DNA of 64,000 bases from Roseomonas sp. E05 (GTDB lineage: Bacteria > Pseudomonadota > Alphaproteobacteria > Acetobacterales > Acetobacteraceae). Position 1 is the first letter of the stretch, and every line of letters begins with the position of its first letter. Positions 27,430 through 36,720 of the stretch are shown here, one piece after another. The notes below the pieces were generated by a model that saw only the letters and a program-made list of their open reading frames with translations, was not told where the DNA came from and did no database searches. The stretch is taken from NCBI RefSeq assembly GCF_030063475.1, contig NZ_JASIRT010000002.1, positions 186,001 to 250,000 of the forward strand, read 5' to 3'. The translations under genes were made by a program, and so were the position numbers.

Positions 27430-29835
27430 ATGAATGTCACGGTACCCTTCGAGGGCATCGGGGCCAGCGTGAGGCGGAAGGAGGATCTTCGCTTCCTCAC
27501 CGGCCGCGGCCAATACACGGACGACCTGAACCGTCCGGGGCAGCTCCATGCCTGGATCCTGCGCAGCCCCCATGCGCATGCGCGGCTCGGGCGCATCGGC
27601 ACGGCCGCCGCGGCGGCCATGCCCGGCGTGCTGGCGGTCTATACCGGCCAGGACCTTGCCGCGGCGGGGCTGGGCGGCCTGCCCTGCGGCTGGCAGGTCA
27701 CCGGCAAGGGCGGCAAGGTGATGGCCGAGCCGCTGCATCCTGTGCTGGCCACCGGGAAGGTGCGCCATGTCGGCGACCCGGTGGCGCTGGTGGTGGCCGA
27801 GACCCGTGCCCAGGCGCGCGACGCGGCCGAGGCGATCGAGGTGGACTACGCGCCGCTCCCGGCGATCGCCACCATCGGGGCCGCCACGGCGCCGGGCGCG
27901 CCGGCACTGCATGACGAGGCGCCGGACAACATCTGCTTCGACTGGGAGATTGGCGACGCCGCCGCGACCGACGCGGCCTTCGCCCGGGCGCACAAGGTGG
28001 TGCGGTTCGACACCACCAACAATCGCCTGGTGCCGAACGCCATGGAGCCGCGCGCCGCGCTCGGGGAATACGACCCCAACAGCGGCGAGCACACGCTCTG
28101 GACCACCAGCCAGAACCCGCATGTCATCCGGCTGCTGATGGGCGCCTTCGTGCTGAAGGTGCCGGAGCACAAGCTGCGGGTGGTGGCGCTGGATGTCGGC
28201 GGCGGCTTCGGCAGCAAGATCTACCACTATGCCGAGGAGGCGCTGGTCACCTGGTCGGCGGCGCAGCTGAAGCGCCCGGTGAAGTGGACCGCCGAGCGCA
28301 GCGAGAGCTTCGTCTCCGACGCGCATGGCCGCGACCACGTCACCCATGCCGAGCTGGCGCTGGACCAGGAGGGGCGCTTCCTCGGGCTGCGCGTCGCCAC
28401 GCTGGCCAATATGGGCGCCTATCTCTCCACCTTCGCGCCGGCGGTGCCGACCTATCTCAGCGCCACGCTGCTGGCCGGCGTCTACACCACGCCGGTGATC
28501 CATGGACAGGTGAAGGCGGTGTTCACCTCGACCGTGCCGGTGGACGCCTATCGCGGCGCCGGGCGCCCGGAGACGACCTATCTGCTGGAGCGGCTGGTGG
28601 ATGTCGCCGCGCGCGAGATGGGCATGGACCGGACGGAAATCCGCCGGAAGAACTTCATCCGGCCGGACCAGTTCCCGTACCAGACGCCGGTCGCCCTGCA
28701 GTATGACAGCGGCGACTACGAGGCCACGTTGCGCATCGCGCTCGATGCCGCGGACTTCGCCGGCTTCGAGGCCCGCCGCGCGGAGGCCAGGGCGCGCGGC
28801 AAGCTGCGCGGCATCGGCATCTCCACCTATCTGGAGGCCTGCGGCATCGCGCCCTCCAAGCTGGTCGGCCAGCTCGGCGCCCGCGCCGGGCTCTACGAGG
28901 TGGCGAACATCCGCGTCCACCCGACCGGCAGCATTTCGGTCTTCACCGGCACGCACAGCCACGGGCAGGGGCACGAGACGACCTTCGCCCAGCTCGTCAC
29001 CGAGAGGCTCGGCGTGCCCTTCGATCAGGTGGAGATCGTGCATGGCGACACCGGCAAGATCCCCTTCGGCATGGGCACCTACGGCTCGCGCTCCCTGGCC
29101 GTTGGCGGCGCCGCGATGGTCAAGGCGATGGACAAGATCATCGCCAAGGGCAAGAAGATCGCGGCGCATCTGATGGAGGCGGCGGTCGAGGACATCGAGT
29201 TCAGCGATGGCCAGTTCCGTGTCGCCGGCACCGACCGCAGCAAGGCCTTCGCCGAGATCAGCATGGCGGCCTATGTGCCGCATGACTACCCGATCGACGA
29301 GATCGAGCCGGGGCTGGAGGAGACCGCCTTCTACGACCCGAAGAACTTCACCTTCCCCGGCGGCTGCCACATCTGCGAGGTGGAAATCGACCCCGACACC
29401 GGCGAGGTGGCGGTGGTGAACTTCACGGCCTGCGACGATGTCGGCCGCGTCATCAACCCGATGATCGTCGAGGGGCAGATCCAGGGCGGGCTGGCGCAGG
29501 GCATCGGCCAGGCGCTGATCGAGCACACCGTCTATGACCGGGACGGCCAGCTTCTCTCCGCCAGCTTCAACGACTACGCCATGCCGCGGGCGAAGGACCT
29601 GCCTTCCTTCCAGGTCTCGACCAGCGCCACGCTCTGCACCCACAACCCGCTCGGCGTGAAGGGCTGCGGCGAGGTGGGGGCGATCGGCTCGCCGCCCGCC
29701 GTGATGAACGCGGTGGTGGACGCGCTGCGTGACTACGGCGTGACGCATGTCGAGATGCCGGCGACACCGGTGAAGATCTGGTCCATCATCCATCAGGGCC
29801 GCAGCGGGGCAGACCTGCCGGCGGCGGCCGAGTAG
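27430..29835 (+). CDS. coxL: Molybdopterin-binding large subunit, form II CoxL-like
   Basis: An 801-residue catalytic subunit that binds the molybdopterin cytosine dinucleotide cofactor. The active-site loop reads AYRGAGR (residues 373-379), the form II signature. True aerobic CO dehydrogenases (form I) have AYxCSFR. The catalytic base Glu is in [12 protein letters not shown] (Glu748), and QNPHVIR and GGGFGSK are family motifs. Oxidation of CO is therefore not established; hydroxylation of an aldehyde, purine or aromatic compound is equally likely. It lies 83 bp after coxS and 13 bp before coxM. Maturation genes such as xdhC or coxD/E are absent here. Confidence 0.93.
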   Translation: MNVTVPFEGIGASVRRKEDLRFLTGRGQYTDDLNRPGQLHAWILRSPHAHARLGRIGTAAAAAMPGVLAVYTGQDLAAAGLGGLPCGWQVTGKGGKVMAEPLHPVLATGKVRHVGDPVALVVAETRAQARDAAEAIEVDYAPLPAIATIGAATAPGAPALHDEAPDNICFDWEIGDAAATDAAFARAHKVVRFDTTNNRLVPNAMEPRAALGEYDPNSGEHTLWTTSQNPHVIRLLMGAFVLKVPEHKLRVVALDVGGGFGSKIYHYAEEALVTWSAAQLKRPVKWTAERSESFVSDAHGRDHVTHAELALDQEGRFLGLRVATLANMGAYLSTFAPAVPTYLSATLLAGVYTTPVIHGQVKAVFTSTVPVDAYRGAGRPETTYLLERLVDVAAREMGMDRTEIRRKNFIRPDQFPYQTPVALQYDSGDYEATLRIALDAADFAGFEARRAEARARGKLRGIGISTYLEACGIAPSKLVGQLGARAGLYEVANIRVHPTGSISVFTGTHSHGQGHETTFAQLVTERLGVPFDQVEIVHGDTGKIPFGMGTYGSRSLAVGGAAMVKAMDKIIAKGKKIAAHLMEAAVEDIEFSDGQFRVAGTDRSKAFAEISMAAYVPHDYPIDEIEPGLEETAFYDPKNFTFPGGCHICEVEIDPDTGEVAVVNFTACDDVGRVINPMIVEGQIQGGLAQGIGQALIEHTVYDRDGQLLSASFNDYAMPRAKDLPSFQVSTSATLCTHNPLGVKGCGEVGAIGSPPAVMNAVVDALRDYGVTHVEMPATPVKIWSIIHQGRSGADLPAAAE

Positions 29836-29848
29836 GGAGCCCAGCGCG

Positions 29849-30643
29849 ATGTATGATTTCGAATACCACAAGCCATCCAGCGTCGCGGATGCGGTGAAGC
29901 TGCTGGCGGCGGACCCGGAGGCCAAGGCCATCTCGGGTGGCATGACGCTGCTGCCGGCGCTGAAGCACCGGCTGAACAAGCCGACCTATGTGGTGGACCT
30001 CTCCGGCATCGCCGAGCTGCGGGGCGTGCGCAAGGAGGGCGACAACATCGTCATCGGCGCGCTGACCAAGCACTACGAGATCGCCACCCATCCGCAGATC
30101 CTGGCGGCGATTCCGGCTCTGGCGCGGATGGCCGCGACGATCGGTGACACCCAGGTGCGCAACCGCGGCACCATCGGCGGCAGCCTCGCCAACAACGACC
30201 CGGCGGCCGACTATCCCGCCGCCGCCCTGGCGCTCGGCGCCACCATCGTCACCGACCGCCGCTCCATTCCGGCCGACGACTTCTTCCTGGGCATGTTCAC
30301 CACCGCCCTGGAGCCGGACGAGCTGGTCACCGGCATCTCCTTCCCGATTCCGGAGAAGGCGGGCTATGCCAAGCTGCGCAACCCGGCCAGCCGCTATTCC
30401 ATGACCGGCGTCTTCGTGGCGAAGGGGCCGAGCGGCGTGCGGGTCGGCGTCAACGGTGCCGCGCCCTGCGCCTTCCGCCAGGGCGAGATGGAGACGGCGC
30501 TCACCGCCAACTGGTCGCCTGATGCGGTCGCCGGCATCAAGCAGTCGCCGGACGAGCTGAACAGCGACATTCACGGCAGCGCCGAGTACCGCGCCAACCT
30601 GGTGGCGGTGATGGCCAAGCGCGCGGTCGCCGACGCGGGCTGA
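29849..30643 (+). CDS. coxM: FAD-binding medium subunit (CoxM-like)
   Basis: A 264-residue flavoprotein that takes electrons from the [2Fe-2S] subunit and passes them to a quinone or other acceptor. It starts MYDFEYHKPSSVADAVKLLA. The FAD-binding motifs are SGGMTLLPALKHRL (pyrophosphate loop) and TIGGSLANNDPAADY. The C-terminal CO_deh_flav_C domain is present but short (ending AVMAKRAVADAG). It completes the three-subunit set and is followed by a perfect 11-bp hairpin before the next gene. Confidence 0.94.
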   Translation: MYDFEYHKPSSVADAVKLLAADPEAKAISGGMTLLPALKHRLNKPTYVVDLSGIAELRGVRKEGDNIVIGALTKHYEIATHPQILAAIPALARMAATIGDTQVRNRGTIGGSLANNDPAADYPAAALALGATIVTDRRSIPADDFFLGMFTTALEPDELVTGISFPIPEKAGYAKLRNPASRYSMTGVFVAKGPSGVRVGVNGAAPCAFRQGEMETALTANWSPDAVAGIKQSPDELNSDIHGSAEYRANLVAVMAKRAVADAG

Positions 30644-30652
30644 GCGGATTTC

Positions 30653-30682
30653 CGGCGGGCCGGCCCTTCCGCCGGCCCGCCG
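30653..30682 (+). terminator. Terminator-like hairpin after coxSLM
   Basis: An 11-bp perfect stem, CGGCGGGCCGG (30653-30663) with CCGGCCCGCCG (30672-30682), and an 8-nt loop. There is no T tract, so its efficiency is uncertain. Confidence 0.45.
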
Positions 30683-30725
30683 CTTACGGCACTCTGGCGC
30701 CCGCGACGGACGGGAGGGGCAGGGC

Positions 30726-32024
30726 GTGCCGATGGACGAAGCCACGAAAACAGGCACTGCGGCGCGCGGCCATGTCGTGGTGATCGGCGCCGGAATCATC
30801 GGTGCCACCAGCGCCCTTGCGGCGCTGCGCGAGGGCTTCGGCGTCACCCTCCTTGATCCGGGCGAGCCGGGCGGCGAGCAGGCCGCCAGCTATGGCAACG
30901 GCGCCTGGCTCTCCCCTCAGTCCGTGCTGCCGACGGCGGGGCCGGGCACCTGGCGCAAGGTGCCGGGCTTCCTGCGCGACCCGCTCGGGCCGCTGGCGGT
31001 GCGCTGGGGCTATCTGCCGCGCGTCGCGCCCTGGCTGCTGCGCTTTCTCTGGTCCTCCTGGACCGAGGAGAAGGTGCTCCGCATCGCCCGCGCGCTGCGG
31101 CCGCTGCTGCTGGACGCGCCGCTGCTCCACCAGGATCTGGCCGAGCAGGCCGGCGTGCCGGACCTGATCGCCCGCACCGGGCTGATGTACATCTATCCCG
31201 ACCGCGCCGACTACGAGGCCGAGGCGCTGGGCTACCGCGTCCGCAAGGCGGTCGGCCTGCACTGGCGCGAAGTGGAGGCGGAGGAGCTGCGCCAGCGCGA
31301 GCCGGAGCTGGACCGGCGCTACACCTTCGGCGCGTTGTTCGAGGAGGCTGGCCACATCCGGGACCCCGGCGCCTATGTCGCCGCGCTGGTGGCCCTGGCG
31401 GAGCGGGAAGGAGCCCGGCGGGTGCGCGCCGGCGCCACGGGGTTCCGCACCGAGGGCGGCCGGCTGCGGGCGGTCGTCACCACGCAGGGCGAGATCGCGG
31501 CCGACCGCGCGGTGATCGCCGCCGGCGCATATTCCAGGAGGCTGGCCGGCATGGTCGGCCATAAGGTGCCGTTGCAGACGGAGCGCGGCTATCACGCGGT
31601 GATTGCGAACCCCGAGGCGGGGCCTCGCATTCCGCTGATGCCATCGGATGGCAAGATGGCTGTCACCATGACCAGTACGGGCCTGCGGGTGGCGGGGCAG
31701 GTGGAGATCGCCGCGCTCGGGGCGGCGCCCAACTGGAGGCGCGCGGAGATCCTGCGCGACTACCTGCTGCGCGCCTTTCCCGGCCTGCCGCGGGACCTGC
31801 CGGCGGAGCGGGTGAAGTTCTGGATGGGCAACCGGCCGAGCCTGCCGGACGCGCTGCCTTGTATTGGTCCTGCCCGCGAATGCACGGATGTGGTGCTGGC
31901 TTTCGGCCATGCACACGTGGGGATGGTGGCGGCGCCACGTACCGCACGTCTGGTCGGTGCGATCCTGGCTGGCCGCACGCCTGAGATTCCGATCGAGCCT
32001 TACAACCCCTGCCGATTCGGCTAG
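30726..32024 (+). CDS. FAD-dependent oxidoreductase, D-amino acid dehydrogenase (DadA)-like
   Basis: A 432-residue flavoprotein of the DAO superfamily. The dinucleotide-binding motif VVVIGAGIIGATSALAALREGFGVTLLD is followed by SYGNGAWLSPQSVLPTAGPGTWRKVPGFL, the typical DadA segment. The C-terminal FAD contact is FGHAHVGMVAAPRTARLV. DadA-type enzymes deaminate D-amino acids to 2-oxo acids and donate electrons to the respiratory chain. The start is probably GTG at 30726 (GGGAGGGG six bases upstream) rather than ATG at 30732. It is co-directional with coxSLM but separated by a hairpin. Confidence 0.88.
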   Translation: MPMDEATKTGTAARGHVVVIGAGIIGATSALAALREGFGVTLLDPGEPGGEQAASYGNGAWLSPQSVLPTAGPGTWRKVPGFLRDPLGPLAVRWGYLPRVAPWLLRFLWSSWTEEKVLRIARALRPLLLDAPLLHQDLAEQAGVPDLIARTGLMYIYPDRADYEAEALGYRVRKAVGLHWREVEAEELRQREPELDRRYTFGALFEEAGHIRDPGAYVAALVALAEREGARRVRAGATGFRTEGGRLRAVVTTQGEIAADRAVIAAGAYSRRLAGMVGHKVPLQTERGYHAVIANPEAGPRIPLMPSDGKMAVTMTSTGLRVAGQVEIAALGAAPNWRRAEILRDYLLRAFPGLPRDLPAERVKFWMGNRPSLPDALPCIGPARECTDVVLAFGHAHVGMVAAPRTARLVGAILAGRTPEIPIEPYNPCRFG

Positions 32025-32108
32025 CTTTCGAGACGCGGGAATGCGAGGATGGAATATGCCGGCCCTGCATCCCGTCGGGCCGTGTGCTTTTTACGGATAC
32101 GAGACGCA

Positions 32109-32873
32109 GTGTTTCCGGATAACGATTCGCAGGGCGGCGCCGGGCCCATCGAGGCCGAGGTCAAGTGGTACAACGCCCGCAAGGGGTTCGGCTTCGTGCT
32201 GGGACCCGATGGCCAGGACGTGTTCTTCCACGCGTCGGCCCTGGCGGACGCGAGGATCGAACCGCCCGAGACCGGTGACAAGCTGGTTTGCGAGATCGGC
32301 ACCGACCGTCAGGGCCGCCGCCTGGTGACGCGGATCCATGAGCGGCAACCCGGCCCCGGCGCTCCGGCCGGCGGCGACCGCCCGCCGCGCCGCGACTTCG
32401 GCGACCGTCCGCCGCGCCGTGACTTCGGCGCTGGTGGCTTCGGCGATCGCCCGCCGCGCCGCGACTTCGGCGCCGGTGGCTTCGGCGACCGTCCGCCGCG
32501 CCGTGACTTCGGTGCCGGCGGTGGCTTCGGCGACCGTCCGCCGCGCCGCGATTTCGGTGCCGGCGGTGGCTTCGGCGACCGCGGTGGCTTCGGTGCCCCG
32601 CGCAGCTTCGGCGACCGTCCGCCGCGCCGCGACTTCGGTGGTGGCCGCGACGAGGGTGGCCCGACCTACGCCGTGAACGGCACGGTGAAGTGGTTCGACC
32701 AGGTGCGCGGCTTCGGCTTCGTCACGCCGGATGATGGCGGCCAGGACGTGTTCCTGCACTCCTCCGTTCTGCAGCGTGCCGGCAAGCACGATGTGCAGCA
32801 GGGCGAGAAGGTCAACCTGGAAGTGCGCGACGGGCAGCGCGGCCGGCAGGCCGTGGTGCTGAAGGGCGGCTAA
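32109..32873 (+). CDS. Protein with two cold-shock domains joined by an Arg/Gly/Phe repeat linker
   Basis: An RNA-binding protein of about 254 residues. The N-terminal cold-shock domain has RNP1 KGFGFV and RNP2 VFFHAS; the C-terminal one has RGFGFV and VFLHSS. Between them lies a low-complexity linker with six copies of DRPPRRDF interspersed with GAGGFG-type spacers. Double cold-shock-domain proteins are common in Alphaproteobacteria, but an RGG-like linker of this kind is unusual and could drive self-association or extra RNA binding. I favour GTG at 32109 because the 20 residues added by the ATG at 32049 are not domain-like; this choice is uncertain. A strong terminator follows. Confidence 0.85.
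   Translation: MFPDNDSQGGAGPIEAEVKWYNARKGFGFVLGPDGQDVFFHASALADARIEPPETGDKLVCEIGTDRQGRRLVTRIHERQPGPGAPAGGDRPPRRDFGDRPPRRDFGAGGFGDRPPRRDFGAGGFGDRPPRRDFGAGGGFGDRPPRRDFGAGGGFGDRGGFGAPRSFGDRPPRRDFGGGRDEGGPTYAVNGTVKWFDQVRGFGFVTPDDGGQDVFLHSSVLQRAGKHDVQQGEKVNLEVRDGQRGRQAVVLKGG
32372..32640 (+). repeat. In-frame tandem repeats encoding DRPPRRDF units
   Basis: Six repeats of a roughly 27-45 bp unit encode GDRPPRRDFG with variable Gly/Phe spacers. The copies differ at synonymous positions (for example CGT versus CGC before GAC), so the protein repeat is kept while the DNA has drifted. Confidence 0.85.
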
Positions 32874-32917
32874 GCCCCGCGCTTCTCCTGGTGGGAAGCT
32901 CGCCTGGATTCAGGCAG

Positions 32918-32952
32918 CCCCCGGCGCCGGATTGCGCCGGGGGTTTTTCTTT
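32918..32952 (+). terminator. Strong intrinsic terminator after cold-shock gene
   Basis: A 10-bp perfect stem, CCCCCGGCGC (32918-32927) with GCGCCGGGGG (32934-32943), a 6-nt loop, and then TTTTTCTTT. Confidence 0.88.
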
Positions 32953-33031
32953 GCCTTAGCGATATGTTCAGCAGTCTGTGCCCAGACTTCCTCCCCAGTG
33001 CCGGCCAGGTCCGGCTGAGGGGAAAAATTCC

Positions 33032-33712
33032 ATGGCACTCGATTCTTTTGCCGCGGCTGGGCCGTTATCCGCCGCATCGCTCTCCGCCAGGCCGGTGCCG
33101 CCCGGCGGCCTTCTTGCCGCCGGCCGGCTGCTCGGTGGCGCAGATGCCCTCTTCGAGCTGGTACAGCGCCTTCTCAGCACGATTGCTGGCCGGGTGTGTG
33201 GGGCACAGACCCATCTGGAGGCGCTCGCGCGGGCCGGTACACCGGCCGAGGACTGGGCGGAGGCTCTGCTGCGCTACCGGCAGGTTGCCGACGACATCCG
33301 GGCCTCACTCGTGGCCGTGCGGGAAATCGGCCAAGCCTTGCTGGAGGCCGGGTTGGAGGATGGGTTTGGCCTCGCGGATTCGCTCGACCTGCTGGAGCGC
33401 ATCGCCGTGTACCTGCCGCCTGTTCCGCCGGACGTGGAGGCCGCGCAGGATGGGCTGGCCGCACTCGGCGAAATGACGGCCGCCATCGCCGCCGCGCAGA
33501 TGCGCTTCACTGCGGGCCATTCCAGGGTTGCGGCGAGGCTGGCTCTCTCGCTCGACGAACCCGCCTTGGAGCCGGCCCCGCTGGAAGGGACGGATCTGCA
33601 GAAAGAGGCTGTGCGGCTGCAGGCGCTCCAGGTTCGGCAGCAACTGGCGGGCCATGCCCTCGGGCTTGGCGCATTGGTGCCGCGTTGCCTGCGGGATCTG
33701 GATGAAACCTGA
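33032..33712 (+). CDS. Hypothetical helical protein with flagellin-like C-terminus
   Basis: A 226-residue, mostly helical, Ala/Leu-rich protein without signal peptide. The start at 33032 has AGGGGA eight bases upstream. The last 45 residues, with DLQKEAVRLQALQVRQQLAG followed by HALGLGALVPRCLRDL, strongly resemble the C-terminal D0 helix of alphaproteobacterial flagellins. That helix typically reads DLAEEAARLQALQTRQQLG and then IQALSIANQ. The N-terminal half is not flagellin-like and there is no flagellar gene nearby. It may be a flagellin-related structural or regulatory protein, or the match may be a coiled-coil coincidence. It stands alone between a terminator and a Bug receptor. Confidence 0.7.
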   Translation: MALDSFAAAGPLSAASLSARPVPPGGLLAAGRLLGGADALFELVQRLLSTIAGRVCGAQTHLEALARAGTPAEDWAEALLRYRQVADDIRASLVAVREIGQALLEAGLEDGFGLADSLDLLERIAVYLPPVPPDVEAAQDGLAALGEMTAAIAAAQMRFTAGHSRVAARLALSLDEPALEPAPLEGTDLQKEAVRLQALQVRQQLAGHALGLGALVPRCLRDLDET

Positions 33713-33796
33713 AGCGGGGTCGTTGCGGTTCCGGGTTCTCGGCGCGGTCGGGGGAAGCTAGCCTTGCCGCGACCGCGTCAGAGGACAGACCCGCCC

Positions 33797-34786
33797 ATGC
33801 CCATGCGCCGCCTTCTGCTTACCCTGACTGCCACCTGCCTGCTTGCGCCCGGCGCCCTGGCGCAGGCGGATGCATGGCCCAACCGGCCGATCACGCTGAT
33901 GGGCGGCTTTCCCAACGGCTCCGGCGTGGATATCTACCAGCGCAAGCTGGCGGAACCGCTGACCAGGGCGCTGGGCGTGCCCGTCGTGGTGGACAACCGC
34001 AGCGGCGCGGGCGGCAACATCGCCAGCGAGTTCGTCGCCAAGGCGCCGGCGGATGGCTACCTGTTCCTGTTCGGCACCGCCGGCACGCATGCCATCAACG
34101 CCACGCTCTACCGCAGCCTGCCCTTCGACCCGGTGAAGGACTTCACACCCGTCGCGCATCTCGGCGACGTGCCGAACGTGCTGACTGTCAGCCCGGAGAA
34201 GCGCCCGCAGTACAAGAGCTGCGCCGATGTGGTGTCGGCCGCCCGGGCGAGGCCGGGCGCGCTGAACTACGCTTCCACCGGCAATGGCGCATCCACGCAT
34301 CTGGCCGGCGCGCAGTTCATCCAGGCGGCCGGGCTCGATGTGGTGCATGTGCCCTATCGCGGACAGCCGGGCGCGCAGACGGCGCTGCTCTCGGGCGATG
34401 TGGACCTGTTCTTCAACCAGTCCGGGCCGGCGATCGGCTATATCGGGCAAGGGCAGGTGAAGGGGCTCGCCGTCACCACCGCCAAACGGCTGCCGGCGCT
34501 GCCGGATGTGCCGACCGTGGCCGAGGCCTGCGGACTTCCGGGCTTCGACAGCAGCACCTGGTACGGCATCTTCGCGCCGGCCGGCTTGCCAGAGGCGATC
34601 CAGACGCGGATGAACGCCGAGATCCAGCGCGTCATCACCGCGCCCGACTTCCAGAAGTGGCTGATCGAGACGCAGGGCATCACGCCCAGCACTATCAACA
34701 CGCCTGGCGAGTTCCGCGCCGTGCAGGAGCGCGACATTGCCGGCTGGGCAGAGGTGATCCGCCGCTCCGGTGCGCAGGTGGACTGA
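33797..34786 (+). CDS. Tripartite tricarboxylate transporter receptor (TctC/Bug family)
   Basis: A 329-residue periplasmic binding protein. The Sec signal (MRRLLLTLTATCLLAPGALAQ) is followed by the Bug hallmark WPNRPITLMGGFPNGSGVDIYQRKL and VVVDNRSGAGGNIASEFVAKAPADGY. The family also shows NYASTGNGASTHLAGAQF and VPYRGQPGAQTALLSGDVDLFF. Such receptors bind carboxylates for TctAB or act as orphan sensors; no TctA/TctB gene is adjacent. Starts at 33797 and 33803 are both possible. A hairpin terminator follows directly. Confidence 0.92.
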   Translation: MPMRRLLLTLTATCLLAPGALAQADAWPNRPITLMGGFPNGSGVDIYQRKLAEPLTRALGVPVVVDNRSGAGGNIASEFVAKAPADGYLFLFGTAGTHAINATLYRSLPFDPVKDFTPVAHLGDVPNVLTVSPEKRPQYKSCADVVSAARARPGALNYASTGNGASTHLAGAQFIQAAGLDVVHVPYRGQPGAQTALLSGDVDLFFNQSGPAIGYIGQGQVKGLAVTTAKRLPALPDVPTVAEACGLPGFDSSTWYGIFAPAGLPEAIQTRMNAEIQRVITAPDFQKWLIETQGITPSTINTPGEFRAVQERDIAGWAEVIRRSGAQVD

Positions 34787-34792
34787 CGCGGC

Positions 34793-34819
34793 GGTTGGGG
34801 AAGCATTTCCCCAACCTTT
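34793..34819 (+). terminator. Intrinsic terminator after Bug receptor gene
   Basis: Stem GGTTGGGGAA (34793-34802), loop GCAT, stem TTCCCCAACC (34807-34816), then TTT. Confidence 0.7.
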
Positions 34820-34838
34820 CCCCAGGCATGCGGGCTGA

Positions 34839-35248
34839 TCAGCGCATGCCGAACCGCTCCAGCGCATCCGGCAGCAAGGTCGTGCCCGCCCACAGGGCGA
34901 CGTCGAGCACCGCGATGGCAAGGGGGGTGATGCCACCGCGCCCTAACCATTGCGCCGGCGGGAAGCGGTTCATCTTCCATCACAGGGCGCGGACCTCCCG
35001 CGGGTCCTCGCCAAGGAGGAGGGGGCCATAGGTCTCGCCGATGCAGGCGGCGATCAGCCGGTCCGTCGGGAGATGCGCATGGGTGCCGGTATAGCCATAG
35101 CCGGCGATGCCGGCGTCGGTGCGCACCCCCCCCGGCACGCCCCAGCGGCTCAGCGCATGTGTGCTGTCCGCGATGCCGTCGCCGGTGAGATGCCGCCGCC
35201 GGTGACGGGCACGTGCAGGATGAACGGCTCGATGGCGGTGATGCGCAT
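34839..35248 (-). pseudogene. Remnant of an enolase-superfamily (mandelate racemase/dehydratase-like) gene
   Basis: Reading the minus strand from ATG 35248 gives [17 protein letters not shown], the start of an MR/MLE-type sugar-acid dehydratase. A frameshift follows. The next frame continues [14 protein letters not shown], then [54 protein letters not shown] and [10 protein letters not shown], all family N-domain sequence. There are three lesions. A 17-bp imperfect tandem duplication (35171-35204) shifts the frame. TGG has become TGA at 34980-34982. The entire catalytic barrel is missing after VALW, replaced by about 15 residues to a stop at 34839. The gene is clearly dead. It lies 13 bp beyond the SDR stop on the same strand. 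Confidence 0.85.
35171..35204. repeat. 17-bp imperfect tandem duplication inside pseudogene
   Basis: The units 35171-35187 and 35188-35204 differ at two positions (CGATGCCGTCGCCGGTG versus AGATGCCGCCGCCGGTG). Removing one copy restores the enolase-superfamily frame [11 protein letters not shown], so the duplication is the inactivating event or one of them. Confidence 0.85.
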
Positions 35249-35261
35249 GGCGCGGAGCGCC

Positions 35262-36011
35262 TCAGCCGCGGCCGATGAAGGGCATCTTGGTGGCCATGAT
35301 GGTCATGAACTGGATGTTGGCGTCCAGCGGCAGGGAGGCCATATGCGCCACCGCCTCGCCGACATGGCGGGCGTCCATGCGCGGCTCGACCATGGTGCTG
35401 CCGTTGGCTTGCGGGACGCCCTGCGTCATGCGCTGCGTCATCTCGGTGGCGGCATTGCCGATATCGATCTGGCCGCAGGCGATGTTCCACTTCCGCCCGT
35501 CGAGGCTGAGCGATTTGGTCAGGCCGCTGATGGCGTGCTTGGTGGCCGTGTAGGGTGCAGAACCCGGACGCGGCGCATGCGCGCTGATCGAGCCGTTGTT
35601 GATGATGCGGCCGCCCTGCGGGTCCTGCTGCTTCATCATGCGGTAAGCCTCCTGGGCGCAGAGGAAGGCGCCGTTCAGGTTGGCCGCCACCACGCCGAAC
35701 CAGTCGTCATGAGTGATCTCGTCGAAATCCACAGCGGGACTGCCGCGCCCGGCATTGTTGAACAGCAGGTCGCAGCGGCCCCACTTCTGCTTCACCGCCG
35801 CGAAGAGGGCGGCGACGGATGCGGCATCGCTCACATCGGTCGGCACGGCGAGACAGTTCGGCCCGGCCTGGCCGGCGGCGGCGATGGTGGCCTCCAGCGC
35901 ATCGGCGCGCCGGCCCGCCAGCACCACCTTCCAGCCGGCGCCCAGCAGGGCCAGCGCGGCGGCGCGGCCGACGCCGCTGCCGGCGCCGGTCACCACGGCG
36001 ATCTTGTCCAT
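35262..36011 (-). CDS. Short-chain dehydrogenase/reductase
   Basis: A 249-residue classical SDR. The cofactor motif is [20 protein letters not shown] is present, and the catalytic Ser and YxxxK lie in [31 protein letters not shown] at the end of strand 2 suggests an NADP preference. The C-terminus is short, ending FIGRG. SDRs next to sugar-acid dehydratase genes often oxidise the sugar or aldonic acid; the adjacent enolase-superfamily pseudogene suggests that a former pathway has been lost and this enzyme left behind. Confidence 0.9.
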   Translation of the reverse strand: MDKIAVVTGAGSGVGRAAALALLGAGWKVVLAGRRADALEATIAAAGQAGPNCLAVPTDVSDAASVAALFAAVKQKWGRCDLLFNNAGRGSPAVDFDEITHDDWFGVVAANLNGAFLCAQEAYRMMKQQDPQGGRIINNGSISAHAPRPGSAPYTATKHAISGLTKSLSLDGRKWNIACGQIDIGNAATEMTQRMTQGVPQANGSTMVEPRMDARHVGEAVAHMASLPLDANIQFMTIMATKMPFIGRG

Positions 36012-36110
36012 GGACCTCTCCTCATCAAGTATTTGGTCCAGTGCAGCGTGCTTCCGCCTGGGCGGAAGCGCAAGGCGTCGCCGCGTCGCGCTCCGGCGGA
36101 AGGAGATCGC

Positions 36111-36716
36111 ATGAAACGCCTCTCACGGTTGCTCCCCGGAATCCTGGCGCTCGGCACCCTCTGGGCTGCGGCCGCCGCCCGGGCGGAGCCGGCCCATCTC
36201 CGGCCGGTGCGGGACGTGGCGGTGACCTATCGCGTGCAGGGGGGCAACCAGGCGCCGCGCATGGTGCCGGTGGCCTGGCTCGCGGCGGCCGAGCGCATCC
36301 GCGCCGAGCCGCCGGGCCTGCCTGGCTGGCTGCTGGTGGATCTGCCCCGCAACGAGGCGCTGCTGGTGATCGAGGCGCAGGGCATGGCGGTGCGGCTGCC
36401 GGCGGGCGACGTACTGCCGATGCTGGGCGGCATCCCGCCGGGCACACGCATGGCGCCGGCAGGCAGCGGCACGGTGGCCGGGCATCGCTGCGAGATCTGG
36501 CAGGTCAGCCGCCAGGACGCCGCGGGGACCGTCTGCCTGACGAAGGATGGCGTGATCCTGCGGGCCGAAGGCGCGCGGGACAATCGGCGGGGCCGCCTGG
36601 AGGCAACGCGAGTGGCCTATGGGCGCCAGGACCCGAAGCAGTTCCAGCTTCCCGCCGGTCTGCCGGTGGTGAACCTGCCACCGGCGCTGCTGTCCGGTCT
36701 GCTGGGCGGCCGCTGA
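36111..36716 (+). CDS. Hypothetical exported protein
   Basis: A 201-residue protein with a clear Sec signal peptide ([25 protein letters not shown]). The mature part reads like a beta-rich periplasmic or outer-membrane-associated domain with VAVTYRVQG, a Cys pair (CEIWQV and [15 protein letters not shown]) and repeated short strands. It resembles DUF4412-like proteins that have V.G..C..W and VCLT.DG.ILR patterns, but I cannot name a function. The ribosome-binding site AAGGAG is ideal. It is convergent with the GH8 gene and divergent from the SDR. Confidence 0.75.
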   Translation: MKRLSRLLPGILALGTLWAAAAARAEPAHLRPVRDVAVTYRVQGGNQAPRMVPVAWLAAAERIRAEPPGLPGWLLVDLPRNEALLVIEAQGMAVRLPAGDVLPMLGGIPPGTRMAPAGSGTVAGHRCEIWQVSRQDAAGTVCLTKDGVILRAEGARDNRRGRLEATRVAYGRQDPKQFQLPAGLPVVNLPPALLSGLLGGR

Positions 36717-36720
36717 AGGC

